Positions 33,684-47,825 of a stretch of 64,000 nt of DNA are shown piece by piece. The DNA is from Monoplex corrugatus (Eukaryota; Mollusca; Gastropoda; Littorinimorpha; Ranellidae): assembly GCA_030674185.1 (NCBI GenBank), contig JAPXFY010000083.1, forward strand, positions 40,001 to 104,000. Direction: 5' to 3'. A program made the position numbers and the translations under genes. Each line of letters opens with the position of its first letter. The first letter of the stretch is position 1. The notes under the pieces were generated by a model that saw only the letters and a program-made list of their open reading frames with translations, was not told the DNA's origin and searched no databases.

Positions 33684-33715
33684 CCGCGGATACAGATGTG
33701 TTGAAGCTTTTTCTG

Positions 33716-34920
33716 AATACAGGGTACATGTTGTCATGATGTTAGCATCAAGTGTGATAGGTTGTGTGTATCATAAATCAGTAAAAGTCTATATGTTGTC
33801 ATGATGTTAGCATCAGGTGTGATAGGGTGTGTGTATCTTAAGCCAGTAAAAGTCTATATGTTGTCATCATGTTAGCATCAAGTGTGATAGGGTGTGTGTA
33901 TCGTAAGCCAGTAAAAGTCTACATGTTGTCATGTTAGCATCAAGTGTGATAGGGTGTGTGTATCGTAAACCAGTAAAAGTCTACATGTTGTCATGTTAGC
34001 ATCAAGTGTGATAGGTTGTGTGTATCATAAACCAGTAAAAGTCTACATGTTGTCATGATGTTAGCATCAAGTGTGATAGGGTGTGTTTATCATAAGTCAG
34101 TAAAAGTCTACATGTTGTCATGTTAGCATCAAGTGTGGTAGGGTGTGTGTATTGTAAGCCAGTAAAAGTCTGTGTTGTCATCATGTTAGCATCAAGTGTG
34201 GTAGGGTGTGTGTATTGTAAGCCAGTAAAATCTACATGTTGTCATGTTAGCATCAAGTGTGATAGGGTGTGTGTATCGTAAGCCAGTAAAAGTCTACATG
34301 TTGTCATGTTAGCATCAAGTGTGATAGGGTGTGTGTATCGTAAGTCAGTAAAAGTCTACATGTTGTCATCATGTTAGCATCAAGTGTGGTAGGGTGTGTG
34401 TATTGTAAGTCAGTAAAAGTCTACATGTTGTCATCATGTTAGCATCAAGTGTGATAGGGTGTGTGTATCGTAAGCCAGTAAAAGTCTACATGTTGTCATG
34501 ATGTTAGCATCAAGTGTGATAGGGTGTGTGTATCGTAAACCAGTAAAAGTCTACATGTTGTCATGATGTTAGCATCAAGTGTGATAGGGTGTGTGTATCG
34601 TAAACCAGTAAAAGTCTACATGTTGTCATGATGTTAGCATCAAGTGTGATAGGGTGTGTGTATCGTAAACCAGTAAAAGTCTACATGTTGTCATGATGTT
34701 AGCATCAAGTGTGATAGGGTGTGTGTATCGTAAACCAGTAAAAGTCTACATGTTGTCATGTTAGCATCAAGTGTGATAGGGTGTGTGTATCGTAAACCAG
34801 TAAAAGTCTACATGTTGTCATGTTAGCATCAAGTGTGATAGGGTGTGTGTATCGTAAACCAGTAAAAGTCTACATGTTGTCATGATGTTAGCATCAAGTG
34901 TGATAGGGTGTGTGTATCGT
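33716..34920 (+). repeat. 65-bp tandem array, about 19 units
   Basis: The unit contains GTCTACATGTTGTCATGATG, TTAGCATCAAGTGTGATAGG and GTGTGTATCGTAAACCAG. Units of about 59-61 bp lack GATG or ATG after GTCAT. It is highly homogeneous towards the right (34,450-34,900). It ends abruptly at TATCGT, where the LINE tail begins. Confidence 0.95.
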
Positions 34921-37479
34921 CATCATCATCATCAGGTGCCCTGCCGCATAGCGTTGGCGACCATGGACTTCCAACCATCTCTATCTCTCGTTGCCCCCAG
35001 CATCTCCCCCACCCTCCTCATCCCCAGCCACTCTGCAAGTCCGTCCAGCATTCTCTTCCTAGGTCTACCTGGTGCTCTCTTTCCCTCCAGCTTTCCCATT
35101 GTGACTAGGTGCTCCAAATCCCCCTTCCTCATAAAATGGCCTATAAATGTTGCTTGTCTTTTCCTAATCTTCCTTATGAGTGATCTACTTGTGTCTGCCT
35201 CCATCAAGACTGTCTCGGTTTTTTTCTTTGCTGTCCATGGAACTCTCAACATTCTTCTGAGAAACCACATCTCGGCTGCCTCGATCCTGCTCTGGCTTTG
35301 CTTGCTGACTGTCCACGCCTCGCATCCGTACAACACTATTGGTTCTATGTAACATTCAAGGACTCTCTTTCTGATGTTAATTGATAGGCATTTGTTGGTA
35401 AGAATGCTTGTCATCTTCTTGAATGCTGTTTTGGCTGGCCGATTCTGCCCGCTATTTCTGATGTGCATCTGCCGTCTGATGAAATGACCGTTCCCAGGTA
35501 TTTGAACTTACTAACCTGTGTCAAGGTTGTGCCATTTGCTCTTATTTTGCATGAGGGGATTTCATGTTTTTTAGTGATCACCACGACTTCAGTCTTCCTG
35601 CTGTTTAGTTCCAACCCCTTACCTTTGCTTTCTGTTTCTAGTATATTCACAAGGTTTTGTAGGTCCCTTTCTTTTTCTGCAATTAGCACGGTGTCATCTG
35701 CGTACCGAATGTTGTTTATCATTTTCCCTCCAACCTTTAATCCAGGGTCTTCTTCTTGGTTTCTCATGATGTTTTCGCTATATAGTGAAAACAGATCTGG
35801 TGACAAAACACAACCCTGTCTGACTCCTCTTTTGATGTTTTGAAAAGAGCTTATATTGTTTTCTATTCTCATTGCAGCTGTTTGTTCCCAGTACATATTC
35901 CTGATTATTCGTAGATCTTTTCCATCGAAATTGAGTCTCTCCAGTTGGTTGATCAATTCATCATGTCGTACCCGATCGAAAGCCTTGGTATAGTCAACAA
36001 AGCATAAATACAAATCCTTATTCATCTCAGTTGACCTCTCTATGATAGTTCTTAGGATGTATATGGCATTAATAGTTTCTTTCCCCTCCACAAATCCACA
36101 CTGTTCTCCGTGCTATTTCTCTTTTGATTCTGTTCCTTGTCCTCATCATGATTATTCTTAACAGGATTTTTGTTACATGACTCATCAAACTGATTGTGCG
36201 ATGGAGATCGCATTCTATAGCCCCTGTCTTCTTTGGAAGTGCAATGAAAATTGATTTTGACATATCTTTGGGGATTTTTCCAGTGTCATAAATTTCATTT
36301 AGGAGGACTGTTATTTTTTCTATGCCAAATTCCTCCAGGGCTTCAATCATGTCTAGTAATGTTGTCTGGTCCTGGGGCTTTTCCTGGTTTCATCTTTTTC
36401 AGTGCTGCTCTAACTTCATCTTTGATTATGGGTGGTCCTTCAAAGTTCTTTTTTATAATGTGTTCTTCGTTTCTGTCATCCTCAAAAAGGTCTTTAATGT
36501 ACTCTCCCCATCTGTCTAATATTTTGTCTTTTTCCATGATAAGCGTGCCATCTTTTGATTTTAAGCAACCAGTTGATGTGCATGTATTTTTCCTGTGGAC
36601 AATTTCTTCAATTCGTCTGTACATACCCTGAGGATCCATTTTGTGTCGTTCTTCTATCTCTTTGCATTTTGTGTTCAGCCAAGCTTCCTTTGCTTCATTG
36701 CGCCTATACCTGATTTCTTTGTTTATCTTCCTGTATATCTCCTCGTTTCTCCTTGCCTTCCTCATTTCCTCCATCAGGCCCAAAATTTCATTAGTCATCC
36801 AGCTCTTTTTTGCTTTTCTATTTGCCTTAGGGATTTCTTCACAAGCTTCACTTATAGAACTTCTCAACTTTGTCCATTGTTCCTCACTGTCACCAACGTC
36901 TTCCAGAGCACTGAATTTGTTTTGAACATGTACATTAAATTTTTGACGTATCATTTCATCTGACTTTAAGAGTCCAAGGTTTAGTTTGATGTTGCTTTTG
37001 GTCTGTTTCGTTTTCCTCAATTTCAGCCTAAACCTTCCCACTACTGGATTGTGGTCACTGTTGCAGTCTGCGCCTGTAGTGTTTTTGCTGACAGTAAAGA
37101 ATTACTAAATCTTTTGTTGATCAGGATGTAGTAATTTGATTTTGGGTATTATCTCCTGGACTCATCCAAGTCCATTTTCTTCTGTTAGGCTGCTCAAACC
37201 AGGTGTTTCCTACTATGAACTCATTCATCTATGCCCATTCTACAAGCTTCCCCCCTCTTTCATTTTGTGTACCAAGGCCATGAGGTCCAACTATATCCTC
37301 CACCCTATCTGTCCCACTTTAGCATTAAAATCTCCCATTATGACTGTAACTTCTTGTGACTTACATTGGACCTTGGCCATCTCTAAAACTTCGTAGAAGT
37401 TGTCGATGTCTTCCTGAGTACTTGCGGATGTTGGTGCATACACCTGTATGATGTTGATATCAAAAGGCTTGCCTCCGAG
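34921..37479 (-). mobile_element. 5'-truncated RTE-type LINE
   Basis: Minus-strand non-LTR retrotransposon of about 2.56 kb. Its 3' end is a (GATGAT)n simple repeat (CATCATCATCATCAG at 34,921-34,935 on the plus strand), as is usual for RTE-clade elements. The 5' end is cut inside the endonuclease domain at 37,479, exactly where copy 2 of the large duplication starts. I see no target duplication between the two flanks. Confidence 0.88.
34932..37479 (-). pseudogene. RTE-type endonuclease/reverse transcriptase remnant
   Basis: Domains in order on the minus strand. The end of the APE-type endonuclease reads FDINIIQVYAPTSAS at about 37,420-37,470 and GDFNAKVG near 37,310-37,340, with stops after. 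A linker frame, 37,041-36,343, ends GKAPGPDNIT. Reverse transcriptase follows in two frames: SIFIALPKK in 36,350-36,069, then VDYTKAFDRV (motif A), RGVRQGCVLSP and YADDT (motif C, 35,690-35,704) in 36,091-35,411. The C-terminal region, with VLYGCEAWT and GRPRKRMLDG, occupies 35,468-34,932. At least three frameshifts separate the pieces, so no polyprotein can be made. The family copies itself by target-primed reverse transcription. The catalytic aspartates are still readable, so decay is moderate. Confidence 0.9.
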
Positions 37480-37689
37480 TTTTTTTGTTTTATTTGTACC
37501 AGTGTCTTGTTATTGATATTAAAGTGTGTTTGGTGTGAGTGTGTTCCAGTATTGGTATTCTGTGTAGTTTTTTTCTTTTTCTTTTTTTAATATTGTGTTT
37601 ACAGAGAGAGAGGGAGAGAGAAAGAGTGTGTGTGTGTTTGTGTGCGTGTGTATAAGCATTCTCTTTTTATTATTTTTTTATTTACTTGT

Positions 37690-39250
<1,561 letters not shown>

Positions 39251-39570
39251 GCAAATGTGCGCGAATGCACCGACATGTGTATTTACTTTGTTGTATTTAT
39301 TTTATTTTTTTGCTGTTGAAGTTTCGTATGTGCTTTGAAATGATTATAGCCCTGATATGGCTCTACAGTCAGCTGAGTTTTAAACAAAAACAAAACAAGT
39401 GTGTGTGGTGTTTTTTGTTTTTTTGTTTTATTTGTTTTTTGTTTTTTGAGGGCAGGTATTGTTTGGTATTTGTGTGGGTGTTTCGTGATTGATTGATATT
39501 AAAATGTATTTGTGTGTGTGTGTGTTCATGTGTGTGTGTGTGTGCGTGCGTGCACATGTGTGTGTGTGTA

Positions 39571-39605
<35 letters not shown>

Positions 39606-39848
39606 GTGAAGATTGATTACTTGACCATCTCTTTAGTGTGTGTGTGTGAGTGAATGTTTGTGAGTGTGTGTGTGTTTATGCATACTTGTATGTGTGTGGG
39701 TATGTATTTGACCATCTTTCATGTGTATGTGTGTGTGCATGCAGGAATGTGTGCGGGAGTGTATGTGTGCATGTAATGTGGTTGTGTGTGTGTGTTTGAG
39801 GGCGGGTATTCTTTTGGTATTTGTGCGAGTGTCTTGATATTAAAGTTT

Positions 39849-39889
<41 letters not shown>

Positions 39890-39960
39890 TGCGCGGGCAT
39901 CAGGTGTGCATGTGTCCTGTCTGAACGCTATGTTCATGTAAGTTGTGAACACAGGTTGTA

Positions 39961-40499
39961 CCCCCGTGGGGATACCGGGGGCTCTTTCAGTATAAATAGT
40001 ATCCCCACCTGGAAATTCTGTGCTAGAAATTTCCTCTTTTCTATCACACTCTTTGTTTCTTTCTTACTCCTTTGCTTTCTGTCATTTCTTCCTATCATTT
40101 TCTGCCTTGCTGGTCCATTCACCTGTATGTATTCGATAAAGTCTTGCATGCTTTTTCTTAGGATGGATAATTGGGTACATGTATTAAATGCATTTTTGGC
40201 TCTAGTGAGGTGAGATATGCGGAAGCAGTTTTGGGTGTATGTGTTAGTGTCCTTGGTTACGTTTGAATTTGTATTCAGGTGTGTTTTTTAAATCCCCAGT
40301 GTGATAAATTGGATAGAGTGGTCAGTGCCAGGGGCATCTCCTTAGATTATGTGTGTGAATGTATTCATAAGTATACTTTTTTTTTCTTTCTTTCTTTCTT
40401 TTTTTTTAATGCTGTTGAAGTATTGTGTATGTTTTGAAACTGTCATAGACCTGATATGGCTCCGTGGTGTTGGCTGGGCTTTAAACAAAAATAACAGTG
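39961..40499 (+). mobile_element. 540-bp retroposon R2, duplicate copy
   Basis: Same flanking duplication, ACACAGGTTGTA, at 39,949-39,960 and 40,500-40,511. The head arms GTGGGGAT and ATCCCCAC are intact. Confidence 0.88.
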
Positions 40500-40993
40500 A
40501 CACAGGTTGTACTCATGCCATGGGTGGTGTTGCTGTTACTTTTGAAACTGTGGACACGGAACTGCATAGTGCCATGACATTTGTGTTGAGGTAGACAGAA
40601 AATTTTCAGATTAGGAACTTTTCCCCATAGATTGTGGTTTGTGATTTACAGAACTACAATCATTTGTTACACATTGTTGTAATGTTTTCCATAGACTTCA
40701 GTAAACTTGTGATACACAACTAGTATCTGAGCAGGGCAATGTTTTCAGTACACCATCATTGAAACTTGGCCCAGAGTTAAGTAACTCTTGTCAGAATGTT
40801 AACAAGATGAAAGCAAAGCAGTGTCGCCCTAATGATAAAAAGTTTTCAGTCCCTGTTGTCGAAGTGTTCACAAAATTCACAATTTCACAGTAAACACTTA
40901 GGACCTGGCCCACCCAGCTCGTCTTGACAATGATGTGATATGATGTGCACAATACCGGCACACTATATAGGTGGCAGCACACCTGAAGGGAGT

Positions 40994-41041
40994 TCGTTCT
41001 TTGATTTAACGTCTTTTCACTATGAGTGATATTAGACGAGT
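40994..41041. repeat. 48-bp insertion absent from copy 1
   Basis: Inserted between GGGAGT and GCGACTG, with GAGT repeated at both edges. On the minus strand it reads TCGTCTAATATCACTCATAG followed by GAAAAGACGTTAAATC, which resembles ends of dispersed molluscan repeats as I recall them. It postdates the duplication or was lost precisely from copy 1. Confidence 0.8.
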
Positions 41042-41530
41042 GCGACTGCCTTCAGGCTAGTTGCATGATGGGAAGATGTGATGCCCACCAAGAGCCCAAG
41101 GTACTGAAGGTGGCATCACAGTCAGAAGGGAGTGTTCCCATCTTCAGGCTGGTTTTGTGATGGGAACAATGAAGTATTGACTTTAATCTGACATGACGTG
41201 CAACCATCAAGAGCCCAGCACACTGTAGGTGGCAGCACACTCAAGATGGGAGTGCCGCTACCTTCAGGCTGGTTTTGTGATGGTAGCACAATCAGAGGGG
41301 AGTGTTCCCATTTTCAGGCTGGTTTTGTGATGGGAACAATGAAGTATTGACTTACATGTAGATCTGACATGACGTGCAATCATCAAGAGCCCAGCACACT
41401 GTAGGTGGCAGCACACTCAAGATGGGAGTGCCGCTGCCTTCAGGCTGGTTTTGCGATGGCAGCAGTCTAGTGCTAATGTTCACCAAGAGTCCAGCACTCT
41501 GTAGGTGGCAGCGCAATGCAGGAGTGATCT
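41042..41530 (+). repeat. Degenerate tandem array, copy 2
   Basis: Equivalent to 19,500-20,045 with the same GTGCCGCT/GTGTTCCCAT alternation. Confidence 0.8.
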
Positions 41531-41699
41531 CAACCTCAGGCTGGTCTGGTGGGCCATGTATTGGGACTATGCAGACATTTTGAGTGTGCAGCACTTTGCT
41601 GTTGGGTCATATCACGGCTGTGGTGGGCCATTTGGAAATAGTAGCTCGTTGATATGGAAAAAAGTCCTTTGTTGCTTTCATAGTGTTTGTATTTACAGG

Positions 41700-42850
41700 T
41701 GTGTACTAGGTCAGGTGGAAAGAGAGAGAGAGGGGAAAGGTAAAATAGGAAAAAAGAAGAAAGGGGAGGGAAAAAAGGTTATCAAAAGAAGAATGTAGCC
41801 CATACAAGAACAGTAAACCAGAAAGCAGTACAGCAGCAACAACAAATACATGACTATGACAGTTCCTGGACCAGTTTTGTGTGCATGTGTGGAATGGGTG
41901 TGACCTGATTAAAAAAAAAAAAAATGAGGGAAAAAAGAAGAAAAAAAAAAATCAGAAAAGGAAAAAAACAAAAAAACAAAAACAAATGAGCACCAAAAAA
42001 AAAAAAAAAAAATGTGTAGATTGCAAACCTGTTTCTAAAAAGATCTTCAGTGGTTCATGACTGGCTGCTGGCAGTATGGAACACCTACAGTATGATGATG
42101 TGACAGTGCGTCATTGGGATCTTCACCCTGTGACACTGTGTGCTGTTAACTGTCAGAAACGTGCAGTCACATGCAGTTGTCATCGTGATCTTCACTGTTT
42201 GATCAGGAATTGTTCACAACGCTCGTTGGAAAAGGGCGCTCAGCATAAGCAGTTTCAGTCTTTGTTGGATCATTGACAAGCATGGGGAAATCAGCGGCAA
42301 CATTGTGATCATCACTGCGTCTCGGTGGATTGTGTAAAATGTGTGAAGTGACAGCATAATTATTGTGATCTTCAGTGCATCATAAGTGGTGTGATATGCA
42401 TGTATTGTGTGAAGGCTGAACTGGTGCGCTACGTGATCAGTTTTGATTGTTGGAAAAAGACTGTGTGCAGAAGATGGTGGACAAAGGCAAAGAAAACTCC
42501 TCCATCACATATTTGCAGTGATTTTTTTTTAAGTGGATCTGTGGTGTCATGGGGCGCTACTTTTCCTGGAGTGACAGACCAGGGGACCACTTTTCCTGGT
42601 GGCGGGGATCCTTATGATTGTGGTGTGAAGAACTCAAGTTCCTGGGAACGAATGACCTTGTGGTGTGTGGAGGCCTGAAGTTCCTGGGAACAAAATGACC
42701 TTGTGTTTCATGGTGATTTGTACAGGACTTAAGTTCCTGGGAATGATGACCTTGTGTATTATGGCGGTGTATGGAGGACTAAAGTTTCTTAGGATAGATA
42801 AACAACTATCTTTTATGATGGTGCATGTTGTGAGCTGAGGGCTGTTTAGA
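41700..42850. other. A-rich stretch and mixed sequence, no gene
   Basis: Equivalent to 20,180-21,336, with oligo(A) length changes and the ~55-bp tandem repeat at about 42,630-42,800. Confidence 0.5.
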
Positions 42851-42860
42851 TCCATAACGT

Positions 42861-43402
42861 CCCCCCGTTGGGTTGCCGGGGGATCTTTCAGTATAAATAG
42901 TATCCCCACCTTCTGGAAATTCTGTGCTAGAAATTTCCTCTTTTCTGTCACTCTCTTTGTTTCTGCCTTGTTGCCTTGCTTTCTGTCATTTCTACTTATT
43001 TTCTGCCTTAATGGTCCATTCACCTGTATTTTTTCGATAAAGTCTTACGTGCTTTTTCTTCAGATTGATAATTGGGTACATGTATTAAGTGCATTTTTGG
43101 CTCTAAGGAGGTGAGATATGCAGAAGTAATTTTAGGTAATTTATGTCTGTTTTTATATGTTTTGGTGTCCTTATATATTCTTATATTTGTATTCAGGTGT
43201 GTTTTTTAAATCTCCCCTGTGCGATAAATCGGACGGAATGGTCCTACACTGGGGGCAGATTATGTGCGCAATTGCATTGATATGTGTACTTAATTTTCTT
43301 TTTTTTTTCCCTGTTGAAGTTTTGTGTGTTTTGAAGCGGTTATAGCCCTGATATGGCTCTGCGCAGTCGGCTGGGCTTTAAACAATAATAAAAGTAAAGT
43401 GA
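42861..43402 (+). mobile_element. 540-bp retroposon R3, duplicate copy
   Basis: Flanked by AGATCCATAACGT at 42,848-42,860 and 43,403-43,415, as in copy 1. It lacks a few bases near 43,257 relative to R3. Confidence 0.9.
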
Positions 43403-43415
43403 AGATCCATAACGT

Positions 43416-44460
43416 ACGTCCCTTTACTTTATGATGTGGAGTATGTAGAATTGGGTTGAAAGTATGAATGTTGTGTGTGTATTCAGCTTATGCTAGTGTG
43501 AGATGGATTGTTTTTCTTGCCTGTCTTCCCATGTCATTTTTCTTTTGTGTGTGGTTTTTTTTGTTTTTTTGTGTGTGTTTTTTTTGTTTGTTGTTTTTTA
43601 CTGTGTGTATGTGGTTTCTGTGTATGCATTTTTTAGGATTTGTTTTTCAAGGGGCATGTAGTATTTGTGTGTGCATATGGTGTGTGTTTGAGTTACATGT
43701 GTGTGTGTGCTTTCTTTTTTTTTTCTTTGACATATATGAGTGTTCTTGTTTTTGTTTTTTTTTCAAATCCTCTGATTATGGTTTCTCACTTTGCTGGGCA
43801 TGGGACGGGGGAGGGTGGGGGAGGGGGTGTTTATGTGGACATGGGTGTGTGTGTGTGTGTGTGTGCGTGTGTATAGTTTGGTGCACATGTGCACAAATAC
43901 ACTGATTCTTCTTCTGATGAGTCTGCATTTTGAAGAACTACAAGTAATTTTCCTCAAATTAAATATGCGAGACAAAACCCAGAAAGAGAGAAAAGGAAAA
44001 ACATGCTCCATAATACAAATAGTAAGAACCTAAAATAGAAAAAAAAGACAACAACAAGGAATTCTTAGACAAGAGATTAGACAAGGTTCAAAACGAAAAA
44101 AAAAGTGAAGAGCAAGGAAGCCTCCTTTTTACAAAAATTGGAAAACTGACATAAAAAAGTAAAACAGAGAGATGGTCTAGCTTCAAGCATAGCTAAAATT
44201 AAAGAGTGACTCACAATTCATGTGGGAACAATTTGATGGACCACCTCTCCTCCTTAGAAAAAAAAAATGACAACAGCAGCAATGAAGAAAAAAAACACAA
44301 AGTAAAGTAGGCCTACAGTATGTGCTGACATTTAGGCAAAATTGTTCACTTGACAAAGGTGGAAATAGGAAAGTTCAGGGTTCATCATTACTCTCTCACT
44401 CATGAAATTTTTTCTTCGGTTCATAGTCTGTCATTCATTAGCTTATCTGTTTGATTTCAC
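43416..44460. other. GT/T-rich then A-rich sequence, no gene
   Basis: Equivalent to 21,916-22,945. A CATTACTCTCTCACTCATG segment at about 44,385-44,404 replaces an oligo(A)/(T) run in copy 1. Confidence 0.5.
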
Positions 44461-45465
44461 AGTTACTACTGTTCTCGAAGTTACTGTTGTTTTCAAAGTT
44501 ACTTTTGTTCTCTGAATGACTGTTGTTGTCAAGATTATCATTGTCTTAAGTCTGTTGCTCTCCAGGTTACTGTTGTTCTCCACATTACTGTTCTCATTAT
44601 TATTGTTTGCCATATTACTGTTGTTCTCCCCCTCCGGTGGGGATGCTGGGTACTCTTTCAGTATAAATAATATCCCCACCTTCCAGAAATTGTACGCTAG
44701 AAATTTTCTCTTTTATGCCATGCTTCTTTGCTTTCTGTCATTTCTTCCTATCATTTTTTGCCTTACTGGTCCGTTCAGTGATTCACCTGTATGTGTTTGA
44801 TAAAGTCTTCATACATTTTCTTAGGATTGATAATTGGGTACATGTATTAAGTGCATTTTTGACTCTAGGGAAATGAGATATGCGGAAGCAATTTCAGGTA
44901 ACTTAGGCCTGTTTTTGCTACATGCTTTAGTGTCCATAGTTATGTTTAAATTTGCATTCAGGGATGTTTAATTCCCTTGTGTGATAAATTGGAGTGGTCA
45001 GTGCTAGGGGCATCTCCTTAGATTATGTGCACGAAAGCATTGACATGTGTACTTAATTTTCTTTTTCTTTTTTCCTGTCGAAGTATTGTGCATGTTTGAA
45101 AAGGTTATAGCTATGATATGACTAGTCACTGAGTCAGCTGGTCTTTAAACAAAAAATAGCAATAACAGTGTTATTCTTCTCTTTAGTTCTGTTCTCCAGT
45201 TTACTCTTGTTGTCCAGTTTACTCTTGTTGTCCAGTTTACTCTTGTTCTCCACGTTACTCTTATTCTCCATGTTACTCTTTTTCTCCACGTTATTCATGT
45301 TCTCCAGATTACTGTTCAAGTTTCGGTAGTTTTTCAACTTTCTGTTCAATTACTGTTCGATTACTGTTGTTGTCCAGCTTACGGTTGTTCTCCAAGTTAC
45401 TGTTGTTCTCCAGATTATTAAATATTCTCGAAGTCACTGGTCACATTACTGGTGTTCTTTAAGGT
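44461..45465 (+). repeat. 18-bp minisatellite split by retroposon R4 duplicate
   Basis: Array at about 44,461-44,630 and 45,169-45,465. The retroposon occupies about 44,631-45,168 (head GGTGGGGATGCTGGGTAC). The right part has two fewer 18-bp units than copy 1. Confidence 0.85.
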
Positions 45466-45626
45466 TTTTTATTTTTTTATTATTTTTTTATTTTTTGGAG
45501 ATCAGATTTTCCCAGTGTTATCTACAGTGCATGTTTGCTCTGTAGATTGGGAGGGAATCTTAGCTCTTTCTTATAATGTACCTTAGATGGACACAAATGA
45601 TGCATGCATTATACTATTTATTGCAT

Positions 45627-45636
45627 TCTCTCTCTC

Positions 45637-45695
<59 letters not shown>
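45627..45695 (+). repeat. (CT)n microsatellite, copy 2
   Basis: CT repeat with one CCC interruption near 45,646. Confidence 0.97.
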
Positions 45696-45698
<3 letters not shown>

Positions 45699-46630
45699 GT
45701 CTTTGGCGCTGTATTTATAGTGGACTCTTCCCTTTGATTCCTTTTGTGTCCTTTTCTTTTTCTTTCATGGGCTGCTCTGGGCATCTGATTCTGCATCTGG
45801 AGTCTGGGTCCAACTTTGCTTCTGCAATGGGATGTGTTGGGTTCTTTTTGGTGTTCTTTAAGTTAGTTGTTCTCCAAGTGACTGGTGTTTCCAATTGGTT
45901 GTTTTCCAAGTTAAGGTTGTTATTCCAGTTAAAAAAAAAAACTAAAAGAAATATAACATGAAGTTAATTTGATATTTTCTATCAAAGTTAAAAATGTGAA
46001 TTTAGATTTCCGTTGCTTTTACAACTTCTATTATTTTAGATGTTCTTTTCTGGAACATAATTTACAGACTGTGCTGGTAATATCATTGTGGAATACATAT
46101 TGCAGTTGCTCTGAGTATCTAGCATTGTCGTGATAATATTGGAACACATTCAACTTGCTCTGAGTATCTTATTTTTATGATAACGTTTTATATTACTTAT
46201 TCCAGTTGATCTGAATATCTCAACATTATGACAATGATAAGTAATATTGTGAACTAGCTATTTCAGCCTGTTGCTCTGAGTATCTTACCATGATTATAAT
46301 GATGTAAGTACCTTAGCATGATTATGATGACATAGCATATTATGATCACATAGCATGAATGTGATTACATAGCATGGTTATTTTTATTTATATAACATGG
46401 CATGATTATGATTACATAGGTATCTTAACATGATTATGGTGACAGCATGATTATGATTACATAGCATGATTTATTGATTATGATGACAGCATGATAATGA
46501 TGACATAACATGAGTATGATGACATTATGGAGTGCATAGTCCAGCTGCTCACAGACCATGACCATTATGATATTAGAACACACAGGACTGTCCAAAATAT
46601 TGGTATGTTCTTATTGATGATTGATGTAGA
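45696..46630. other. No gene; equivalent of 24,195-25,135
   Basis: AT-rich with degenerate CATGATTATGATTACATAGC units at about 46,270-46,500. Confidence 0.5.
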
Positions 46631-46634
46631 GCTG

Positions 46635-46955
46635 CATTGGATGGGGGATGTTGGAGAGGGGAAATGTGGGAGAGGAAAAGAAATGGGTAGGGAGAGGTGT
46701 TAGGGAGGGAGGGAAAAGTTAGGGAATGAGGGAAGGGGAAAGGGAGGAGGTTGGGAGGGAGGGAAGAGTTTGGGTGGAGGGAAGGGGGTTGGGGTGGGAG
46801 GGAAGGGGATTGGGAAGGGGTTGGGGTGGGTGGGAAGGGGTTGGGTGGGAGGGAAAGGGGTTGGGAGGGAAGGGGGGTAGGGAGGGGGGTTGGGGGAGGG
46901 AGGGGGTTGGGGGGAGGGGGGTCTGGGGAGGGAGGGGGTTGGGGGGCCTGGGACA
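46635..46955 (+). repeat. G-rich tract, copy 2
   Basis: GGGAGGG/GGGGTTGGG runs as at 25,140, shorter by about 70 bp and with a different unit order. It lies upstream of the exon-like segment at 47,017. Confidence 0.9.
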
Positions 46956-47016
46956 GGGTGTGAGTGTGAATGTGTGTGCGTTTCGGATGTAACCGCTTGT
47001 TTTCTTTCTGTTTCAG

Positions 47017-47081
47017 GTGAGAAGCCCCCTGGAGATGATGGTGGAACCTTTTCCAACAACCATGACAACCTTCTGAACTAA
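47017..47081 (+). other. Candidate exon GEK-DDGG (copy 2)
   Basis: The acceptor TTTCTTTCTGTTTCAG ends at 47,016. The frame EKPPGDDGGTFSNN continues to HDNLLN and TAA at 47,079-47,081. It is 21 bp longer than copy 1 within the frame, with CAACAACCATGACAACC suggesting slippage between short AACC repeats. The reading frame and stop are kept in both copies. Confidence 0.35.
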
Positions 47082-47209
47082 AGATAAGTGGTTTATATGT
47101 CTAATAATGTTTAAACGTTTTCTTTTCTGATGGGCACGCATGGTGGGTGTTTTCATGTTTCCATAAGCCAGACACTGACATGGCTTACAGGATTTTTAAC
47201 ATGCATATT

Positions 47210-47400
47210 ACATGCGTATTTGACATTTTTTGTGCGTATACACAGGAAAGGATGGGTCTGGACAGTGGCAGGACTGCATACATGCTGACCTGGAAGACTG
47301 GGAAAAAATTCCATCTTTTTCCCACCGGGCAGAGGTTCTAGGCGGATCGAACCCAGGACCTTCCTATTGGAAGGCAGACATTTACCCACATTGCTACTAT
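47210..47400 (-). repeat. tRNA-derived SINE (copy 2)
   Basis: Same A- and B-box-like pattern as 25,745-25,935 (GGTTCGATCCGCC on the minus strand). Confidence 0.75.
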
Positions 47401-47825
47401 GCCCATTTTATAGGTTTAAAGCTGTTGCAGTTAAATTTGTCGTAGCATTGAGTTATGATAGTTGTATCATTGATAGCTTGTACAAGTATGAGTGATAGCA
47501 TTTAATTGGTTATTGAGTATTTTTTAAATTAGTTTATATAGGGCATTTGTATTAAATTCAGCTCTGTTGCTATATCATACTTTGAAGATTATAAGTTGTT
47601 TCAGTTGTAATGTGTAGGAATAATCAACTTACACTTGTACTATGTATGAAAAATAATATTGTTTTTTGAGGTCATGTTATCTGTGTTTAACGTTAGGTCT
47701 AAAATTCATTTTTGTTTGAGCTATGGGAATTGAAAAATATGGGAGTGGGGTGGGGAGTATTATTTGTGGTTTTGCATAATTAGATATTACATCTGTTTCA
47801 TTTTGTTTTGGTTTTATGTTTGCAG

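Noticed and set aside
35463..35843. 126-codon plus-strand frames over the LINE (also 34,882-35,352 and 36,251-36,963)
   Set aside because: Antisense shadows of the minus-strand LINE reverse transcriptase and linker.
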